Assembly: GCF_901933205.1 (NCBI RefSeq)
Contig: NC_044590.1
Location: forward strand, 7,269,501 to 7,333,500
Direction of reading: 5' to 3'
Length of the DNA: 64,000 nt
Origin: Camarhynchus parvulus
Taxonomy: Eukaryota; Chordata; Aves; Passeriformes; Thraupidae
Shown here piece after piece: positions 1 to 13,800 of this stretch. Made by a program: the position numbers and the translations under genes. Positions within the stretch are counted from its first letter, which is position 1. Every line of letters starts with the position of its first letter. The notes beneath the pieces are model-generated. The model was not told the DNA's origin, made no database searches, and saw nothing but the letters and a program-made list of their open reading frames with translations.

Positions 1-256
1 CATTTTTCTCGTGGTTGAGCAAAGCCAAAGTTTTCCTAATTGCAGATGAAGAGGCAGAGACACGCTGAGTGGAAAGTGACGTGATGAGAGTCACAAAACA
101 AAGCTAAGAAGAGCTTTTGTGAATTTAATTTCTGTTTAATCACCTGACCGCGCAGCCTTTCTCATGTCTGGGATGAACATTTCCAGGGTTGTTGCCCATC
201 TCTAATGCTGTTCCAGTGTTTCTGTTGTATTTTACTGTCCATTCTCCTTTTTGCAG

Positions 257-3200
257 GAAAGGCTGAGATGTGTGCTGAGCCTGCTGTTGTTGTTACACAG
301 CACAGACTCATTCTATGTACCTGGGGTGGCTCCCATCAACTTCCACCGCAATGACCCTGTAGAAATAAAGGTAGGAGAAACTCAGTCCTGTGAGTTTATT
401 TGGTTTGGGGGAGTTTTGACTTTTGGGTTTTTTCTTTTTTATATAGCAGCTAAGATGGGCTGCAAAGCTAAATTTGGGGATCCTGTTCAAATTTTGTGTT
501 CAGATATGTCCTCTGCTTCACAACATTCGGGTGCCAGCATGATTCCTGTTCTTGCCCCTGATCTACCAAATTCCTTCAGCAGTTGCACCAAAGTCCTCAA
601 GATGTTGCTCTGTTTGGGAAAGGGTCCCTTTCTCACTGTGGCTTTGAAATGAATTTAATTTCTCCAGCATTATACAGACTGTAAAAGTGCTTATGCAGAT
701 TGTGCCTTTGTGCGGAAGGTGAATGGTGGAATATGGTCTGAATCAGACCTTCTCAGTACCCAGTTTGCTCATGTTGTGCTTTCAGGGAAATTCATGAGAA
801 GCTCTTCCCAGGTGGAGGTGTTTGTCCTTGAGCCTTGCAGATCTTTCAGCCCAGCCTTGCTGAGTGCTGTTCCTGTGCAGCACTGGTGGTACTCAATGAC
901 AGAGCTGCTGCACCTATCCGCGGGGAAGCCAGGCTTTGCTTTCAGACATCAGTGATTTATAGCCCATTTCATTTATTTTTCTAAAGCTGTGGCCTCTGTC
1001 TCAGCAAATCCAGCACCCTTGGGGCTGCTGAGGTTGGCTGCTCTCACGTGAAGCACAGCACAGTTTTCTCTTTGGCCACAGACTGCCAGACATAGGCTAT
1101 TTTTAAGCAAATGAGACTTGCCTGTGGCTACAGTAAGCTTCCCAGAAGAAGAGGGTTTTGGAATAGCTGTTCTCAAAGGGATTTCAGGAGCTAAATGCTT
1201 CCTCAAGTGCTTAGGCAAGTCAGTGTGTTTGCCAGCACTTTTCCAATAAACAAGCTTGGCTGTGTTACAAAACACTTCTGTTTTTCAGAGCAACTGTGGT
1301 CTTGGCTGTTGTAGTATGTCTCTGCACTTCCCTTGTACGCTGTGATTTGTGGAAACTCTCCAGGAATGTTTGTGGTTGGTCACCTTGTCTTCCCAGACTG
1401 ATGGCTCTCTGGCTTTCCTTGCAGAGATTAAAACTGCTGAACTCTCCGTAGCACTGGAGGCCAGACCTCTAGGTCCAGTGGGATATGAATTTTTGTTTGA
1501 GGAAATCTTGTGTGAAATGTGACTCTGGAATCTCTTTTGAGCTCTTTGTTGTTTCTTAGGACTCCACTGAGACATAAATTTGTGAAACCACCATGTTTTG
1601 TTCTTTGAGTGTTTCTCTGTGAATGAATTGCTACTGGAAGTCTCTCAGGAATGTCTGTCTCTGTTACTATTTTTAATATTAGTAGTAGTAGTAGTATCTT
1701 CTAGAAGTGAGCTTTATGGAAGGTGTTTTGAAGTAAGCATCAGCTTCTGGATGATGCTGAGAGCACAGGAAATTATCTGAAGTTTTTCCTGGGGATAATC
1801 CTTCCATTCTTCCTGCAGGCTGTGAAGCTGACGAGCTCCCGGACCCAGCTGCCCTATGAGTACTACTCACTGCCCTTCTGCCAGCCCAGCAAGATCACCT
1901 ACAAGGCTGAGAACCTTGGTGTGTACCTGTCAGACAGTGTGGGGGGGTGTTTAGAAGGGTAAAAGCAATTGCAAGTGTCCCTTCTGCTGAGCTGAGAGAA
2001 GCTGCTTCCTCTGATTCACTGTGTGCTGGCTGTCTGCAAATGGCAGTGTCCATGTGCTGGACAGGGGAAGTGCCTCCTGATGGAGAGCATGTAACCTGCT
2101 TCATAAGTAGGGCTTGATACTTAGAGCAAAGTAGCTGTACTGACTTGCAATCTTATCCTTGCACCTGGGCTAGCAAAGGAGCCTTGCTGTGGTCCCTCCA
2201 GCTGCACAATACCTGGCAGCAGGATCAGCAGCAGGAAGCCTGTCAAGTCTCCAACCCTGCCCGTGTTTTCCTGTTTTCCAGGTGAGGTTCTTCGAGGGGA
2301 CCGAATTGTAAATACACCTTTCCAGGTTTCCATGAATGTGGAGAAGAAATGTGAAGTTCTGTGCAACTTTCCCAACAAGCCAGTGACTCTGACAGTGGAG
2401 CAGAGCAAGCTCATTGCCGAGCGCATCAGGGAGGATTACTATGTCCACCTGTGAGTCACTGAGGCATGGCTTTGTGTCAGGGGGATTTGGTGCTGTGGAC
2501 AAATTTGATCTGAAATCTGTGTTTTCAGCATTGCTGATAACCTCCCTGTGGCAACACGGCTGGAGTTTTATTCCAATCGTGAGGAAGAGGAGAAGAAGAA
2601 GGAGAAGGATGTGCAGTTTGAGCATGGATACAGGCTTGGCTTTATGGACGGTAACAAGGTAGAGAACTGAGGTGCTGTGTGGGGGTGCCTGGAGGAGATC
2701 TGGGTGTCAGAGGTCTGCCAGAGAGTATCAGAATTGGAAATGCAACCAAAAGGTTTTATTAATAGTGGAAATATGAGAGAGGGGTCTCTTGTGGGAAGGT
2801 GGGAAAGTCAGGAGTCCTTGCTTTTATTTACTGTGCAGCTTTGGACAGGCTCATGCAGTGGCTTCCCCTCAGCAGAGCAAAGGCACTGTGCCCCCAAGAC
2901 TGAGTTTTCCCTCGCTGAAGCTGTTTTCTGCAGTTGTTGCTTCTCAGCTTTGCCTCTTCCTCCCATAGGGTGCTGATGTTTTATTTTATGTCATTGTTTC
3001 AGTTCTACCTGCACAACCACCTCTCCTTCATCCTTTACTACCACAGAGAGGATGTGGAAGAGAGCCAGGAGCACACCTACAGGGTGGTGCGTTTTGAGGT
3101 GATTCCCCAAAGCATCAAACTGGAAGGTAAGAGACCCTTGAGGAGGCGAGCAAGGGAGAACAATCTCCTGTATGGACAAAAAGCCAGTGATGTATCAGGG

Positions 3201-6200
3201 TCCCAATTGTTGCCTCACAGGACACAGAAATGAGTCTAAATTACAAGAATAATAAACCACTTTGTTATTAAGGAAGTACCAACAATAGAGACATATCCAT
3301 GAACTGCAATCCATGGAAAATCAATTCCTGTAAAAAGATCTGAGTTTGAGGTTTTGGGGTTGGATTTTTTTGCACTGTGTCATCTGGTATGAGGCATGTC
3401 TGGCATTCTAGCTCTTGCTGTGGCACAGATCTCCCTGACTGGGACACTCTGTGCTGGTTCAGGGACACACAGGATGTTTGGAACTGTTCTGGGGAATTGA
3501 AATTTAAAAATAATGCTTAGGGGAAAGCACTCCTATCTCAGTGAGCCCAATGGAAAAGGGTGTCTAGAAGGGCAGTTGCTCATGGCGTGGATCATCCCAT
3601 GCAGCTCCCTCTGGCAGGCCAGGCACTGCTATAGAGGTCTTGTTTCTCACCATATCATGTGGAATAGAGGATTTGTTCATGGTCTAGATCCTTGGCTTCA
3701 GAACCTCTGGCTTTTATCCTTCCAGTTAAGGAGAGCCCTGTGCTTTCCTGAAAGCTTGTTAATGGTGCTCCACTGCTGGTCAGGAGAGTAGTTTTGCAAA
3801 CTGCAGAGCAGGTGAGCAAGGAGCGAGTGCTTCCCCACCTGGAATTACTGCAAATAAATGCCCTCAGGGTGATGCTCAGTGGGAGAGGTGGTGCCTGAGG
3901 GGAGGGCTCACTGTATGCTCTGCTTTCCCCTACAGACTTGAAGGCTGATGAGAAGAGCATGTGCACCCTGCCTGAAGCCACGGGCTCTGCCCCTCAGGAA
4001 ATAGATCCTACTAAAGAGAACCAGTTGCTCTTCACCTACTCTGTGCACTGGGAGGTGAGGCAGTACTGGGGAGCTGGCTGGCAGTGATGCTCCAAGTGTC
4101 TGTCACTGGAGTTGTGGAAGACATTGGGAATGTGCTGGTGTGAGAAGAACTCTCCTGTTCTTTCAGGAAAGTGACATTAAGTGGGCTTCCCGCTGGGACA
4201 CGTACCTGACCATGAGTGACGTGCAGATCCACTGGTTTTCTATCATTAACTCGGTTGTGGTCGTCTTTTTCCTTTCAGGTGAGTGGATGTGTGGGGAGAG
4301 GAGGCTTTACCATTATCTGCAGGGAATTTTCTTTAAGTCTTTAGCTGCAGGTGGCTTGAGGAGCATGTGGCCACATCTGAACCTGGTCAGAAGGAGCAGG
4401 AATCAATTTAAAGCCTCCCAGTTCAAACAGTGTCCTGTGGGGTCAGGGAGTTACCAGCCTTTCTCATACTGGGGTCATTGAGGGAGTAAAAAAACCCACA
4501 AGAAAGCCACAATGCCCCATTTCTGCTGGAATATTGCCTTCCCTGCTCCTTGGGGTTTTGTTTCTGTCTTTGCTGGTGACTCAAGACCTCCTCTTCCAGC
4601 CAGAACAGAGTGTTGGTGGGAGCCATATAGTTGCACAGCATGAGAGCAGCACAGCCATGTGGGAGCCTCTGAGCTGAACTGTGTGCTTGTTTTCAGGGAT
4701 TCTCAGCATGATCATCATCCGGACTCTGCGGAAGGACATTGCCAACTACAACAAAGAAGATGACATTGTATGTGTTTGTTCCTTGGGCTGGGGTTAGAGG
4801 GAGGGAAGCACAGGCCAGGAGGGATCCACTGTGCAGACTTGGCTGTATTGTCTCTTCCCTTGCCCCTGTTTTCTTTTCCTTTGAGCCCTGGCCATGGGAT
4901 GGGCAGTTGTGTTGTGCTGTCACACACCTTTTTCTGCCTGAGCAATCACATACCAGTTAGGATGTCTTCAGACCTAAGGAGTGACTGCAGACAGCTCTGT
5001 AAATGTGTGCCCTGGCACTGCCAATTCAGGTCTCTCTCTTAGGCTAAAAATACCTGAGAAGTTTCTTGGCTAGAGTGGTAAAATTCAGTAGAAAAACTGG
5101 ATACAGGAAAGTTAATCTCTTAGGCTGGCTGTGGTAGGACCTTAATTTCCACTGGTGTATCACATCTAAATAACTTCCTTTTTCTGTTGTTGCTGTAGGA
5201 AGATACTATGGAGGAATCTGGTTGGAAGCTTGTGCATGGAGATGTCTTCAGGCCTCCACAGTATCCTATGATCCTCAGCTCTCTCCTGGGTTCTGGAATT
5301 CAGCTCTTCTGTATGATCCTGATTGTCATCTGTAAGTGGAGCGTGTTGCACGGGGTGGCTGTAACACGACTGATGCTCGAGGATGTTTGATTTCATCCTG
5401 TGCTCACTTTAGCTGGAGTGAGGCCCTTGAAGCTGCTTCCTGTTGCCATCAGCCTGGGTAGATACTGAACTGCTGGATGACATTGCCTAGCTGAAGGCAG
5501 CTTTGTGTGATTTTATTTCCTTTGCCAAGCTGTGAGCCCTGGCTGATAGTGGGCTGGGGGACTTCTGCACAGGTGTGCCTTGCCTGCTGAGCTGCACCTG
5601 CTCCCATCCCTGGGGAAGCTGAGGCTGAAGCATGGTCTGTAGCTGAGTTCAAAGCTGTGCCTTCCTCTCTGGCCCGTGCTGGAGGCTGTGGATACGTTAT
5701 GCTGTGTAGAAAATCAGGCTGTGCAGGGATTGCAGGCAGCTGTGGGCTGCAGATGGGACAGGCCCCTGTCCTCGAGCTGCTGCAGCACATGTCCCTCAGA
5801 GCTGCTGTTCCTTGTCCTGTTTCCCTCTGCAGTTGTTGCTATGCTGGGGATGCTGTCGCCTTCGAGCCGGGGCGCGCTGATGACAACTGCCTGCTTCCTC
5901 TTCATGTTCATGGGGTAGGTGCCTCCACAGCTTCCCCCTGTGCTGTCCTGCCTCCCCCCAGCATCAGCAGCTCATTCTCATTGACTTGGCTTTTTTCTGT
6001 CCAGGGTTTTTGGTGGATTCTTTGCTGGCCGCTTATACCGGACTCTGAAAGGCCATCGATGGAAGAAGGGAGCCTTTTGTGTGAGTCTTGGATGTTCTGT
6101 GCTGTTTACCCAGGTTTGCTGATGGCAAAATCTGTCTATAAGCTCCACACAGTTTGTGGTAGCTGGACACAGTCTGCCTGTGCTGCACATTTGCTGTGGG

Positions 6201-8962
6201 TTGAGTCCTTGTAGCTGTACAGAAAAGGCACCACCAGAACACGTACTAGAACAAAGAGGATTGTCCAAGATCCTCCCCACAGCCCAGCTCTGTGTCCTTG
6301 TCCTGTAACAAAAGGGACACTTCTCCACATGTGCCTTGTCTCAGGGATGGACTCATTCCATAGGAACATCTGGCTGATGAATCAGGTGCTTTCTCTTACG
6401 CTGTGGTTCCTCTTGCAGACAGCGACGCTGTACCCGGGCGTTGTCTTTGGCATCTGCTTTGTCCTCAACTGCTTCATCTGGGGGAAACACTCCTCTGGTG
6501 CGGTAGGTGCCACCCTCAGCCTGGGACCTGCTGGGAGGGAGAGGGTCACTGGGCTGATAGGGACCCACTTGGCTTCTCAGATCTTTCCAAGTGGGTGACA
6601 AGTTGGCTTGGCCAATGACATCAGTCCCCAGGGCATGAGAGCTGTCAGCCTCACTTCTGTGGCTCTTGGTGTGATTCCAGGTGCCTTTCCCCACCATGGT
6701 GGCCTTGCTCTGCATGTGGTTTGGGATCTCCTTGCCCTTGGTCTACCTGGGTTACTACTTTGGATTTCGCAAGCAGCCCTATGACAATCCTGTACGGACA
6801 AATCAGATTCCCAGGCAGATCCCGGAGCAGAGGTGGTATATGAACAAATTTGTGGGGTGAGTGATCAGTGTCTGGGAAATACGGTGAGTTAAGCCCCCTC
6901 CCCTTGGTCCCCTTGGGTTGCTGAGTGTCACCTGCTGCTCTCTGGACATGGACAGATGGCAGATGGGTTCCTTGAGACCACATCAATAATTTGGATGTGC
7001 TATGAGGGGTACTTGTAGCTGTGGCAGTGGGAGCTGCCATTGCCTATGAAATTCAGTAATCTGGAAATGTAGAGCCTTTGCTTGGAGTGTTCTGTGTGCT
7101 TACAAGGAATTTTTAATGTCCAGATAGTTATATTGTGCTGCTTATGGTTTTTGTTTCTGCTCTGTAGGATCCTCATGGCTGGTATTCTGCCTTTTGGAGC
7201 CATGTTCATTGAACTGTTCTTCATTTTCAGTGTAAGCATTTAACCCACTTTCCTCCTCAATGGGATTCTTTTCATGCCAAAGCTTTTGAAAGGGAAGGGC
7301 CTTCCACTGGAGCAGGCTCCTGTTCCTGTGTTCTCTGAAGGGGGTAGCTGGTTTCTTCCAGGCCGTTCAGTGGTTTCCAGGGAGAGCTATGGGACTCTCC
7401 TGGTGGCTTTGTGGTGAAGACAAAATTTACTGTAACATTACATCAAGGAGGGGTCTTGATCTTGAGACAGTCACTGTTCTGCTGCTGCCCATTTCTCACC
7501 TTGTATGGATGGGGAAGAATTTGCTGTTCCATTGCTTGGGAGATGCAGAGGAATGAACAAGCTATCTCAGAGGTGTCCTTGTGCACCTTTTTGCAACCTG
7601 AATCCTCTGAAGTGACATTGTGAAATGCATTAGATCTGTGGTTTCATCTAGGTGAGGCTGAGGGGCCTCCTCATTTTCCCCTGGCTGGCTGCCAGAAGTT
7701 AGTCCCATGTTCAGTGATTGATCACAGTAACATGGAAATCAATTCCTGCTGTGTGTTTATTTCAGGCAATCTGGGAGAACCAGTTCTATTACCTTTTTGG
7801 CTTCCTCTTCCTGGTGTTTATAATTCTGGTGGTATCCTGCTCCCAGATCAGCATTGTCATGGTGTATTTCCAGCTCTGTGCTGAGGTGAGATTTCCATGT
7901 TTGTAATTTGGGTATCAGAGGGTACTTGCTCCTGGAAAAGCACAGATCACATTATTGCTGCTGCTCAGCAAAGATGAGTGTGGCCCAGCTTCACAGGTGT
8001 GATTGTCCCCAATGTCTCTGCATTCTAAAGGGAATTAAAGCTCCTTGCTTATCTGTTAGGCTGGGAATTGTGGTTTCATACCAGGAATTTTGCTAGGCAC
8101 AGGGTGTTTTGAGCTGTTCCCAAACTGTTCCATTCCCCCCACATACAAAACAAAATGCAGGACCAAAGGTGAGCCATGTCCTTGGGCAGCAGGTGCTTTG
8201 AGCCTGTCTGTCAGCATCACATCTCTTGGTTTGGAAACACATTTGTGACAGAGAAAGTTCCCCAGTCCCAAATTGTGGATTTCCTTTGAATGAAGATGGG
8301 TGGTGTTCTCCCTGTCCCAGAATGGTCACAGCTTCCCTGAGGCAGTGCCTGGGGAGAAGAAAGTCAGGGGGATAATGAGGCTCTTTATCCTGTCAGGATT
8401 ACCGCTGGTGGTGGAGGACCTTCCTGGTGTCTGGAGGATCTGCCTTCTACGTGCTCATCTATGCTGTCTTCTACTTTGTGAACAAGGTATTCCTCCTGGG
8501 TGGAAGTGCCATGTTTTTGGGGTTGACTGTGGGATCTAGGAAAGGAAGTGGTGGGCCTGCTTAGTCCCAGTCTGCCCATGCTGGCCCAAGGCAGTGCTCA
8601 GAGCCCTTCCAGACAGGAGAGGAGGGTGTAGGTGCCCCAGGACTTGCACAGAGCAGCATTCCCTGACCCCACCTCAAAGGGGATCTCCCTTCAGCTGGAC
8701 AAAAATGTAAAGCTTTCCTCCCTTTGCCAGAGCTCTCCTTGCAGAGGGCACTGGTCGATTTGTCATCTGTGTGCATTATTTTGCTGACTTTTTTCATCCT
8801 CTTCTCTTTCAGCTGGATATTGTTGAGTTCATTCCCTCCTTACTGTACTTTGGCTACACTGCCCTCATGGTCCTGTCCTTCTGGCTCCTGACGGGCACCA
8901 TTGGCTTCTACGCAGCCTACATGTTCGTGAGGAAGATCTACGCTGCCGTGAAAATCGACTGA
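257..8962 (+). CDS. TM9SF4: TM9SF4, transmembrane 9 superfamily member 4 (5' partial, 17 coding exons)
   Basis: Nonaspanin-family protein of endosomes and Golgi, implicated in membrane-protein sorting, adhesion and phagocytosis. Coding exons, all with consistent splice phase: 257-370, 1819-1918, 2282-2450, 2529-2658, 3003-3126, 3936-4054, 4167-4278, 4697-4767, 5199-5331, 5833-5914, 6005-6080, 6419-6502, 6681-6856, 7168-7231, 7766-7885, 8397-8486, 8813-8962 (TGA). They encode 637 residues against about 642 in human, so only a handful of N-terminal residues are missing. The first exon here carries a signal-peptide core (LSLLLLL) before the mature start [12 protein letters not shown] long lumenal domain follows, then nine hydrophobic segments beginning near [14 protein letters not shown]. 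The C-terminus ends KID, a K-x-D type tail signal known in the family for COPI/Golgi retention. The encoded protein is nearly identical to remembered human TM9SF4. No frameshifts or broken splice sites were seen. Confidence 0.96.
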
Positions 8963-10433
8963 AGCTGGAATCCCCCAGCAGGAATCAGACACCTCGGAAC
9001 ACGTGTCCTCCCGGGAGGGACAGGGACAGCTTCTCCCAGCTCTTTTTAAGGAAACAAAAATCCAGTGGGAGAGTCACAAGAGAAATAATTAACTCCTCGA
9101 TTTGGAATGTAACTTTGGCACAGTGTACATGGATTCTGGGCTACTTCTGCGGGGAAAAGGGGTCTGTAGATACCTTACATTTTAACTTTATTATCCTGTT
9201 CCATATTTGAGGGAGTTTTTTAGCAGAGAAATATCCCTCTGTATAAGTAAACCCCCTTTTTGCTAATCCATCCTTTTTTTTATGTTGATGATGAACGAAT
9301 TTGAGACAGCAGTGGAAACACTTGTGAAAACGTTTTCTTCCAGCCCCTGGGGTGCTCTAGGATTCAGGGAGACTCTTCAGACAAGTATCAGACTGGGTTT
9401 TTCTCCTACCTTCGTGTCTGCACAGAAGAGGGAGCTTGACTATGGCAGAACAAGCGGAGCCTCAAGGCTCACCCAGCGGGAGCCCGGCGCGCTCCGATTG
9501 CCGAAGTCCCGGCTTTGGCTCGTTTACAATTTGCTGGAGGTGCCATTCCGAGCCTGGGAAGTGCAATTTCACCCTGAGAGAGCTTGAGCAACCTTCAGCA
9601 TCGCTCCTCCCTCCAGCCTCGGACAGCACAGGCCGTGTGGGAGGGTGGGATTGCCTCTCCTGCAGAAGGCAGGACAAAAGGTCCTGGTGGAAGTGCCGTG
9701 GTTGTGCTGAATACAGGACTGGAAGGATGCGTGAGGTAACTACCAGAGTTTGTTCTGTCAATCGCTCTGCTCTGGATGAGTGAGGAATCAGGGCAGGCTC
9801 CTTCCTGGGAATGCCACTGGGATCCTGAAGAGCCTGCAGGGGATGGCTGTGGTGCCGTGGTGTTAGTGCCAAGTGATCTGAAGCAGTGTTGGGCCCAAGC
9901 TGCCCAAGGGCAGTGCAGGCCATGCTGAGGGGGCTGGCACAGGCAAGTGGCCCCATGAGCTGTCCCATGGCTGGGAGTGGGGCTCTCTCACTGGCCCTAT
10001 GCTCTGACTGCCCTTGCTGCTCTCTGCTCCTCCTCTGAAATTCTCTACCTCCAGGGAACAGGAAAAGTGTACACCCCATAGCTGTATTTTGTTCTTCTCC
10101 ACAAAAAGCAGTCCCAGCTCTCCTGGATAGCTGACATGGGCTCTTCTTTTCCCATGGCTTGATGCCTGAATCAGACCATGGGAAGCTCTTTTTAAAAGAG
10201 GTTAAAGTTGGGTTGTGGTTTGTTTTCTTTTGTTTTGGTCACTTCAGTGATGTTTATCAGTAAAAAGGTTCCACGTTGCAGTGAAGGCTCCCTCCATCCC
10301 CAGACTCACTGGATACAGCCAGGACTACAGAAGAGAGGTTTTTTTTAGTGAGATCTATGAAAATTTTTCTTCTTCGAGTAAGGTCTTCCAATGACCAGCT
10401 GCCACAGGTCACATCATTCCAACCCAAAGCTGT

Positions 10434-10467
10434 CCAAAGCCCTCCTTGATCCCAGGGAGGGCTTTGG
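10434..10467 (+). repeat. 12-bp perfect hairpin in TM9SF4 3' UTR
   Basis: The arms at 10434-10445 and 10456-10467 are exact reverse complements around a 10-nt loop, with one more possible G-U pair outside. It lies about 345 nt before the poly(A) signal. It could be an RNA structural element or chance; no function is assigned. Confidence 0.6.
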
Positions 10468-10811
10468 GGCCTTTTTAAATCCCAGTTGCCCTAAGTTTCC
10501 ACCAGGTCCATGCAAGGGCCTGTGTCCCTTCCCATCGGCCCTGCCTGTCATGCCAAAGTCTAATCAGTCAGGAATCATGGATGGAAAAAAGAAGGAGGGG
10601 ATGTGTGAGCCAACTGTGCTGTGGAATCCTGTGTCAGTTCTGATTTGAGGTCCCTCTCTGAGATTTTTGTAGATTTTTTTTTCTTTTTTTCTTCTGCCCC
10701 TGCCCAGTGGAGAGGCTCAGCCAGCATTGATTTCTCTCCCTTCCCTGAAGTGTTTTCTCTGTATTCTTTGTAATTTTTAATTAATGTATGTATTCTTTGT
10801 GTCCTGTTGTA

Positions 10812-10817
10812 AATAAA
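10812..10817 (+). terminator. TM9SF4: poly(A) signal AATAAA, TM9SF4
   Basis: Canonical hexamer about 1.85 kb after the stop codon, followed by T/GT-rich sequence. It is the first convincing hexamer downstream of the TGA. Confidence 0.6.
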
Positions 10818-10835
10818 TCTGCCATTGTCCTGTCA

Positions 10836-13800
10836 TCCTGCTCTCTTGGGTTCTCCTAAGCCGCTTCTGGAGAATTTCTTTTTGTAACACTTGGCCTGTT
10901 GGACACCCGTGTGGTCTGTGATGTGTGGCTTCAGCCAGAAGCAGAGCTTGGAATACTCTGGCTTTCTTTGTAATGTTTTTCTCCTGGTAAACTAAGTTTC
11001 TCCCAGTGTGGCATGCCCTGAATGCTATATTGTGATCATATATTGTGATCATGCCACCAGTTGAGGCATTTGGATCTGTTGCTGCTGTGCTGCTGGGTAA
11101 GATCACTTGAGCAACTTGTGTCTGGTGTGGGACACATTGTTTGATGTGTGGCACTGATGGGCAGAGTGGCAGAACTGTTGGATGGCAGTGCTGGGCAGTG
11201 CTTCAGAGCAGCAGAGGTGAGAGGACAGCTCACAAGGGAGTTTGAGGAGTGCTGCTTCTGCAGAAGCTGAGCCCTCAGCGTTGGCTTCCAGCTCCATTGG
11301 CTTCCCAGAGCTTGTGTGTTTCTGCTGGGGGGTGAGGCAGGAAATCAATGAGCTTCTGCTGGAGTGCTGGCTGGGGGAGGCAAAGTGAATTCCCTTTTTT
11401 CCTGGGATGGTTTGCCCAGCAGAGCAATGGATGTGATTCCCCCAGGTTACAGAGTCCAGTGGTGGGTGCTGGTGAGTGTCTGTGAGTGAGACCAGAGCTG
11501 GCAAATACTTGAATCAAAACTCAGAAATCATCAGAATAATCCCTTCTCCCTTTAAAAAGGCAAAGGAAGCTTCAGCTCCAGCACCAGGACAATCCATGCT
11601 GAAGTTATTTCTCATTTTTGGCAGATGAGTGTACTCATGTTCTGTCACAGTCCCCAGTGCCAGGGGAAAGCTGCTGAGGAAAGGACATGTTTTAATGGTG
11701 TCTGAATTAGGAATGAAAACTAGTGCTGAAAATTAGATCATTCTTAGACAAGGACCTAACACTGATCGTGGCTGTCAGCCTTTAATCCATGTTCTGAAGG
11801 AGAATCCCAAGAGGGCCCTGTGTGCTTTGCCCTGTTTCATCTTCAAATGCTGCTGGTGCCTGCAGCCAGTTGTAGTTTAAGCTGAGGTTTGGTCCTGGTT
11901 CTCCTGCCTGTGGGGAGCAGAGCATGTTGGGGTTATTTTGGGAGGGGGAGTGGGCTGAACTTGTCAAATGCTGCCACATGGGCTGGAAATTTTAGTGAAA
12001 CCAAGCGACCAGAACTTTCTGTCTAACAAACATTATTCTCCTTGACAGGGGATAATGGTGTCTGCTGTGGCTGCCTCCCCAGTGGGGTGCTGGGTTTTTT
12101 TCTTGTGGGTCTAATTCTTTGCTTGGCAGAAATTTAAAAATCTCTCTGGCTTCATGTAGGGAACTGTCTTTGACCTGTCTTATGATTCTATCCTGTCTTA
12201 ATCCAACCAAAACCCAAACTCCCCTCCATGAAGACACCTGGGTTAGATCCAAATGCTTTTAATAAACAACTTCATTATAAAAGATACTTTCAATTTGAAC
12301 TTCATTTTGCAAGAGCTAATTTTAGTGATGAACCATACATTTCCTAATGGCACTTAATTACAATTTGAAAACCTTGTTTACAGCCCCCAAAACACTCCTT
12401 TAAAAGAGGTTATTCACTCTGTGTAAAAGTGCTAGAAAGTTTGTTTTTAGAAAACCAGTTGAGCTGTAACAATGGGAAATTTCTGGCTTTGGCAGCTGTA
12501 GCTGCAGGGAGGGAGGTCAGGCACGGGGCCTGTCCAGAACCAGTACAAGAAGGGACAGTGTGAAGGGAGGGACACTGTGGCTTTCCCCTGCCATGGCTGA
12601 TCCCAAACCCTTCACCTTCCAATGGGATGTGTATAGGCTATGGGAGATGGCACAGCTTTTGCTGGGAGAGGGTTCTTGGTATGATTTGTGGCTGTAAAGG
12701 CCACTCAGTAGCTTTTCTTCCAGCAGCAGTTTTGGAGCTTGGCTGCTCCCAGGGGTTCCACAGGTTCTTCTTTGTCCTTCTTGTAGCCACCCCAGGTCTC
12801 AAGAGTACATCAGCTGACAGCTCTGTGTTCTTCAATATCCTCATTCAAGGAAAACACTGGTTCAAATGTTACAAAACAGTCTTTCTAAAAATTGCTCCTA
12901 AATATCAGGAATCACTGAAGTGGGAAAGCTCCACAAAGCATCAAGGCTGAGGCACTCAGAAGGGTGAGGAGATCTCAAACTCCAGAAAGGCTTCTAGCAG
13001 AAGTTCTGGGATGTGCTGCAGCGTCCAGGCTTCTGCACCCTGGCATGGCAACCTGAAGTGGGTTCTGAGGGCTGTGAGCCAAGCTCATGTGTGTTACCTT
13101 CTTGCAAGACACACTACAGAGGGAGAAGGGCTGCAGGCAGGTCCCTGGCCTGTTCACCTGGACACTCAGCCAGCCTGGCCTGCCCCAGGTGTTGGAGGCT
13201 GTCCCTGTCCTGCAGGCCCTGGAGCTGTCCCCAGTCCACTCAGTGCATTCCATGCTAGAGCTGGTTATCCCCTTGCACAGTAGTTCAAAACAAAGACATA
13301 AAAGTGAGAGATGGTTGGTTTGTAACAAGACACTTCAATGTTGAGGATGCTTCCCCCAGCTGAAGAGCTGACCTATTTATAGTAATAAAAAAATTAATTC
13401 CAAATTCCCTGGTTATCTTTTGCAATGCTTTTAAGTTCCCTTGTCAGTGTGATCTGACCCAGAGAAGCTCCCTCTGTGTCATGTGTGCTCTATTTCCATG
13501 CTGGTATTTAGGCAGTGGTGGAAAGGACCAGGCAGACCTGGCTTCAACCACAAGCAGAGTGAGGAAGGTGCTTTAGGCTCCTCCTGAAGCCCACCTGTGC
13601 ACATGGAAATAAAATGTACTTTGAACAGAAAAGCCAAGCTCATCTCCTGCTGTGGGTGTGTGAGAAGCAGAATGTGATCTGTTTTCTGGTCTCATTTCTG
13701 AGCACCAGTTCTGGTTTTGCTCCACCTGTTTGCATGCCAGTGTGAAGTGATTAGTGGTGTGTGGTCTGTGGGAAGATGTAGAGCTGGCTCCAGGTAGAGA

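Larger units (their letters stand above)
8963..10835 (+). other. TM9SF4: TM9SF4 3' UTR
   Basis: Sequence from the TGA to about 20 nt past the first well-placed AATAAA at 10812. No exon signals or protein-like reading frame were seen. It contains a 12-bp perfect hairpin at 10434-10467. The end is inferred from the poly(A) signal only. Confidence 0.6.

Noticed and set aside
5657..6214. 185 aa ORF across TM9SF4 exons 10-11
   Set aside because: It runs through introns and ignores the well-defined splice sites that give the conserved TM9SF4 sequence.
12250..12420. AT-rich block with AATAAA as a possible gene end
   Set aside because: No exon or open frame leads into it on either strand; it is left as an unassigned possible noncoding element.
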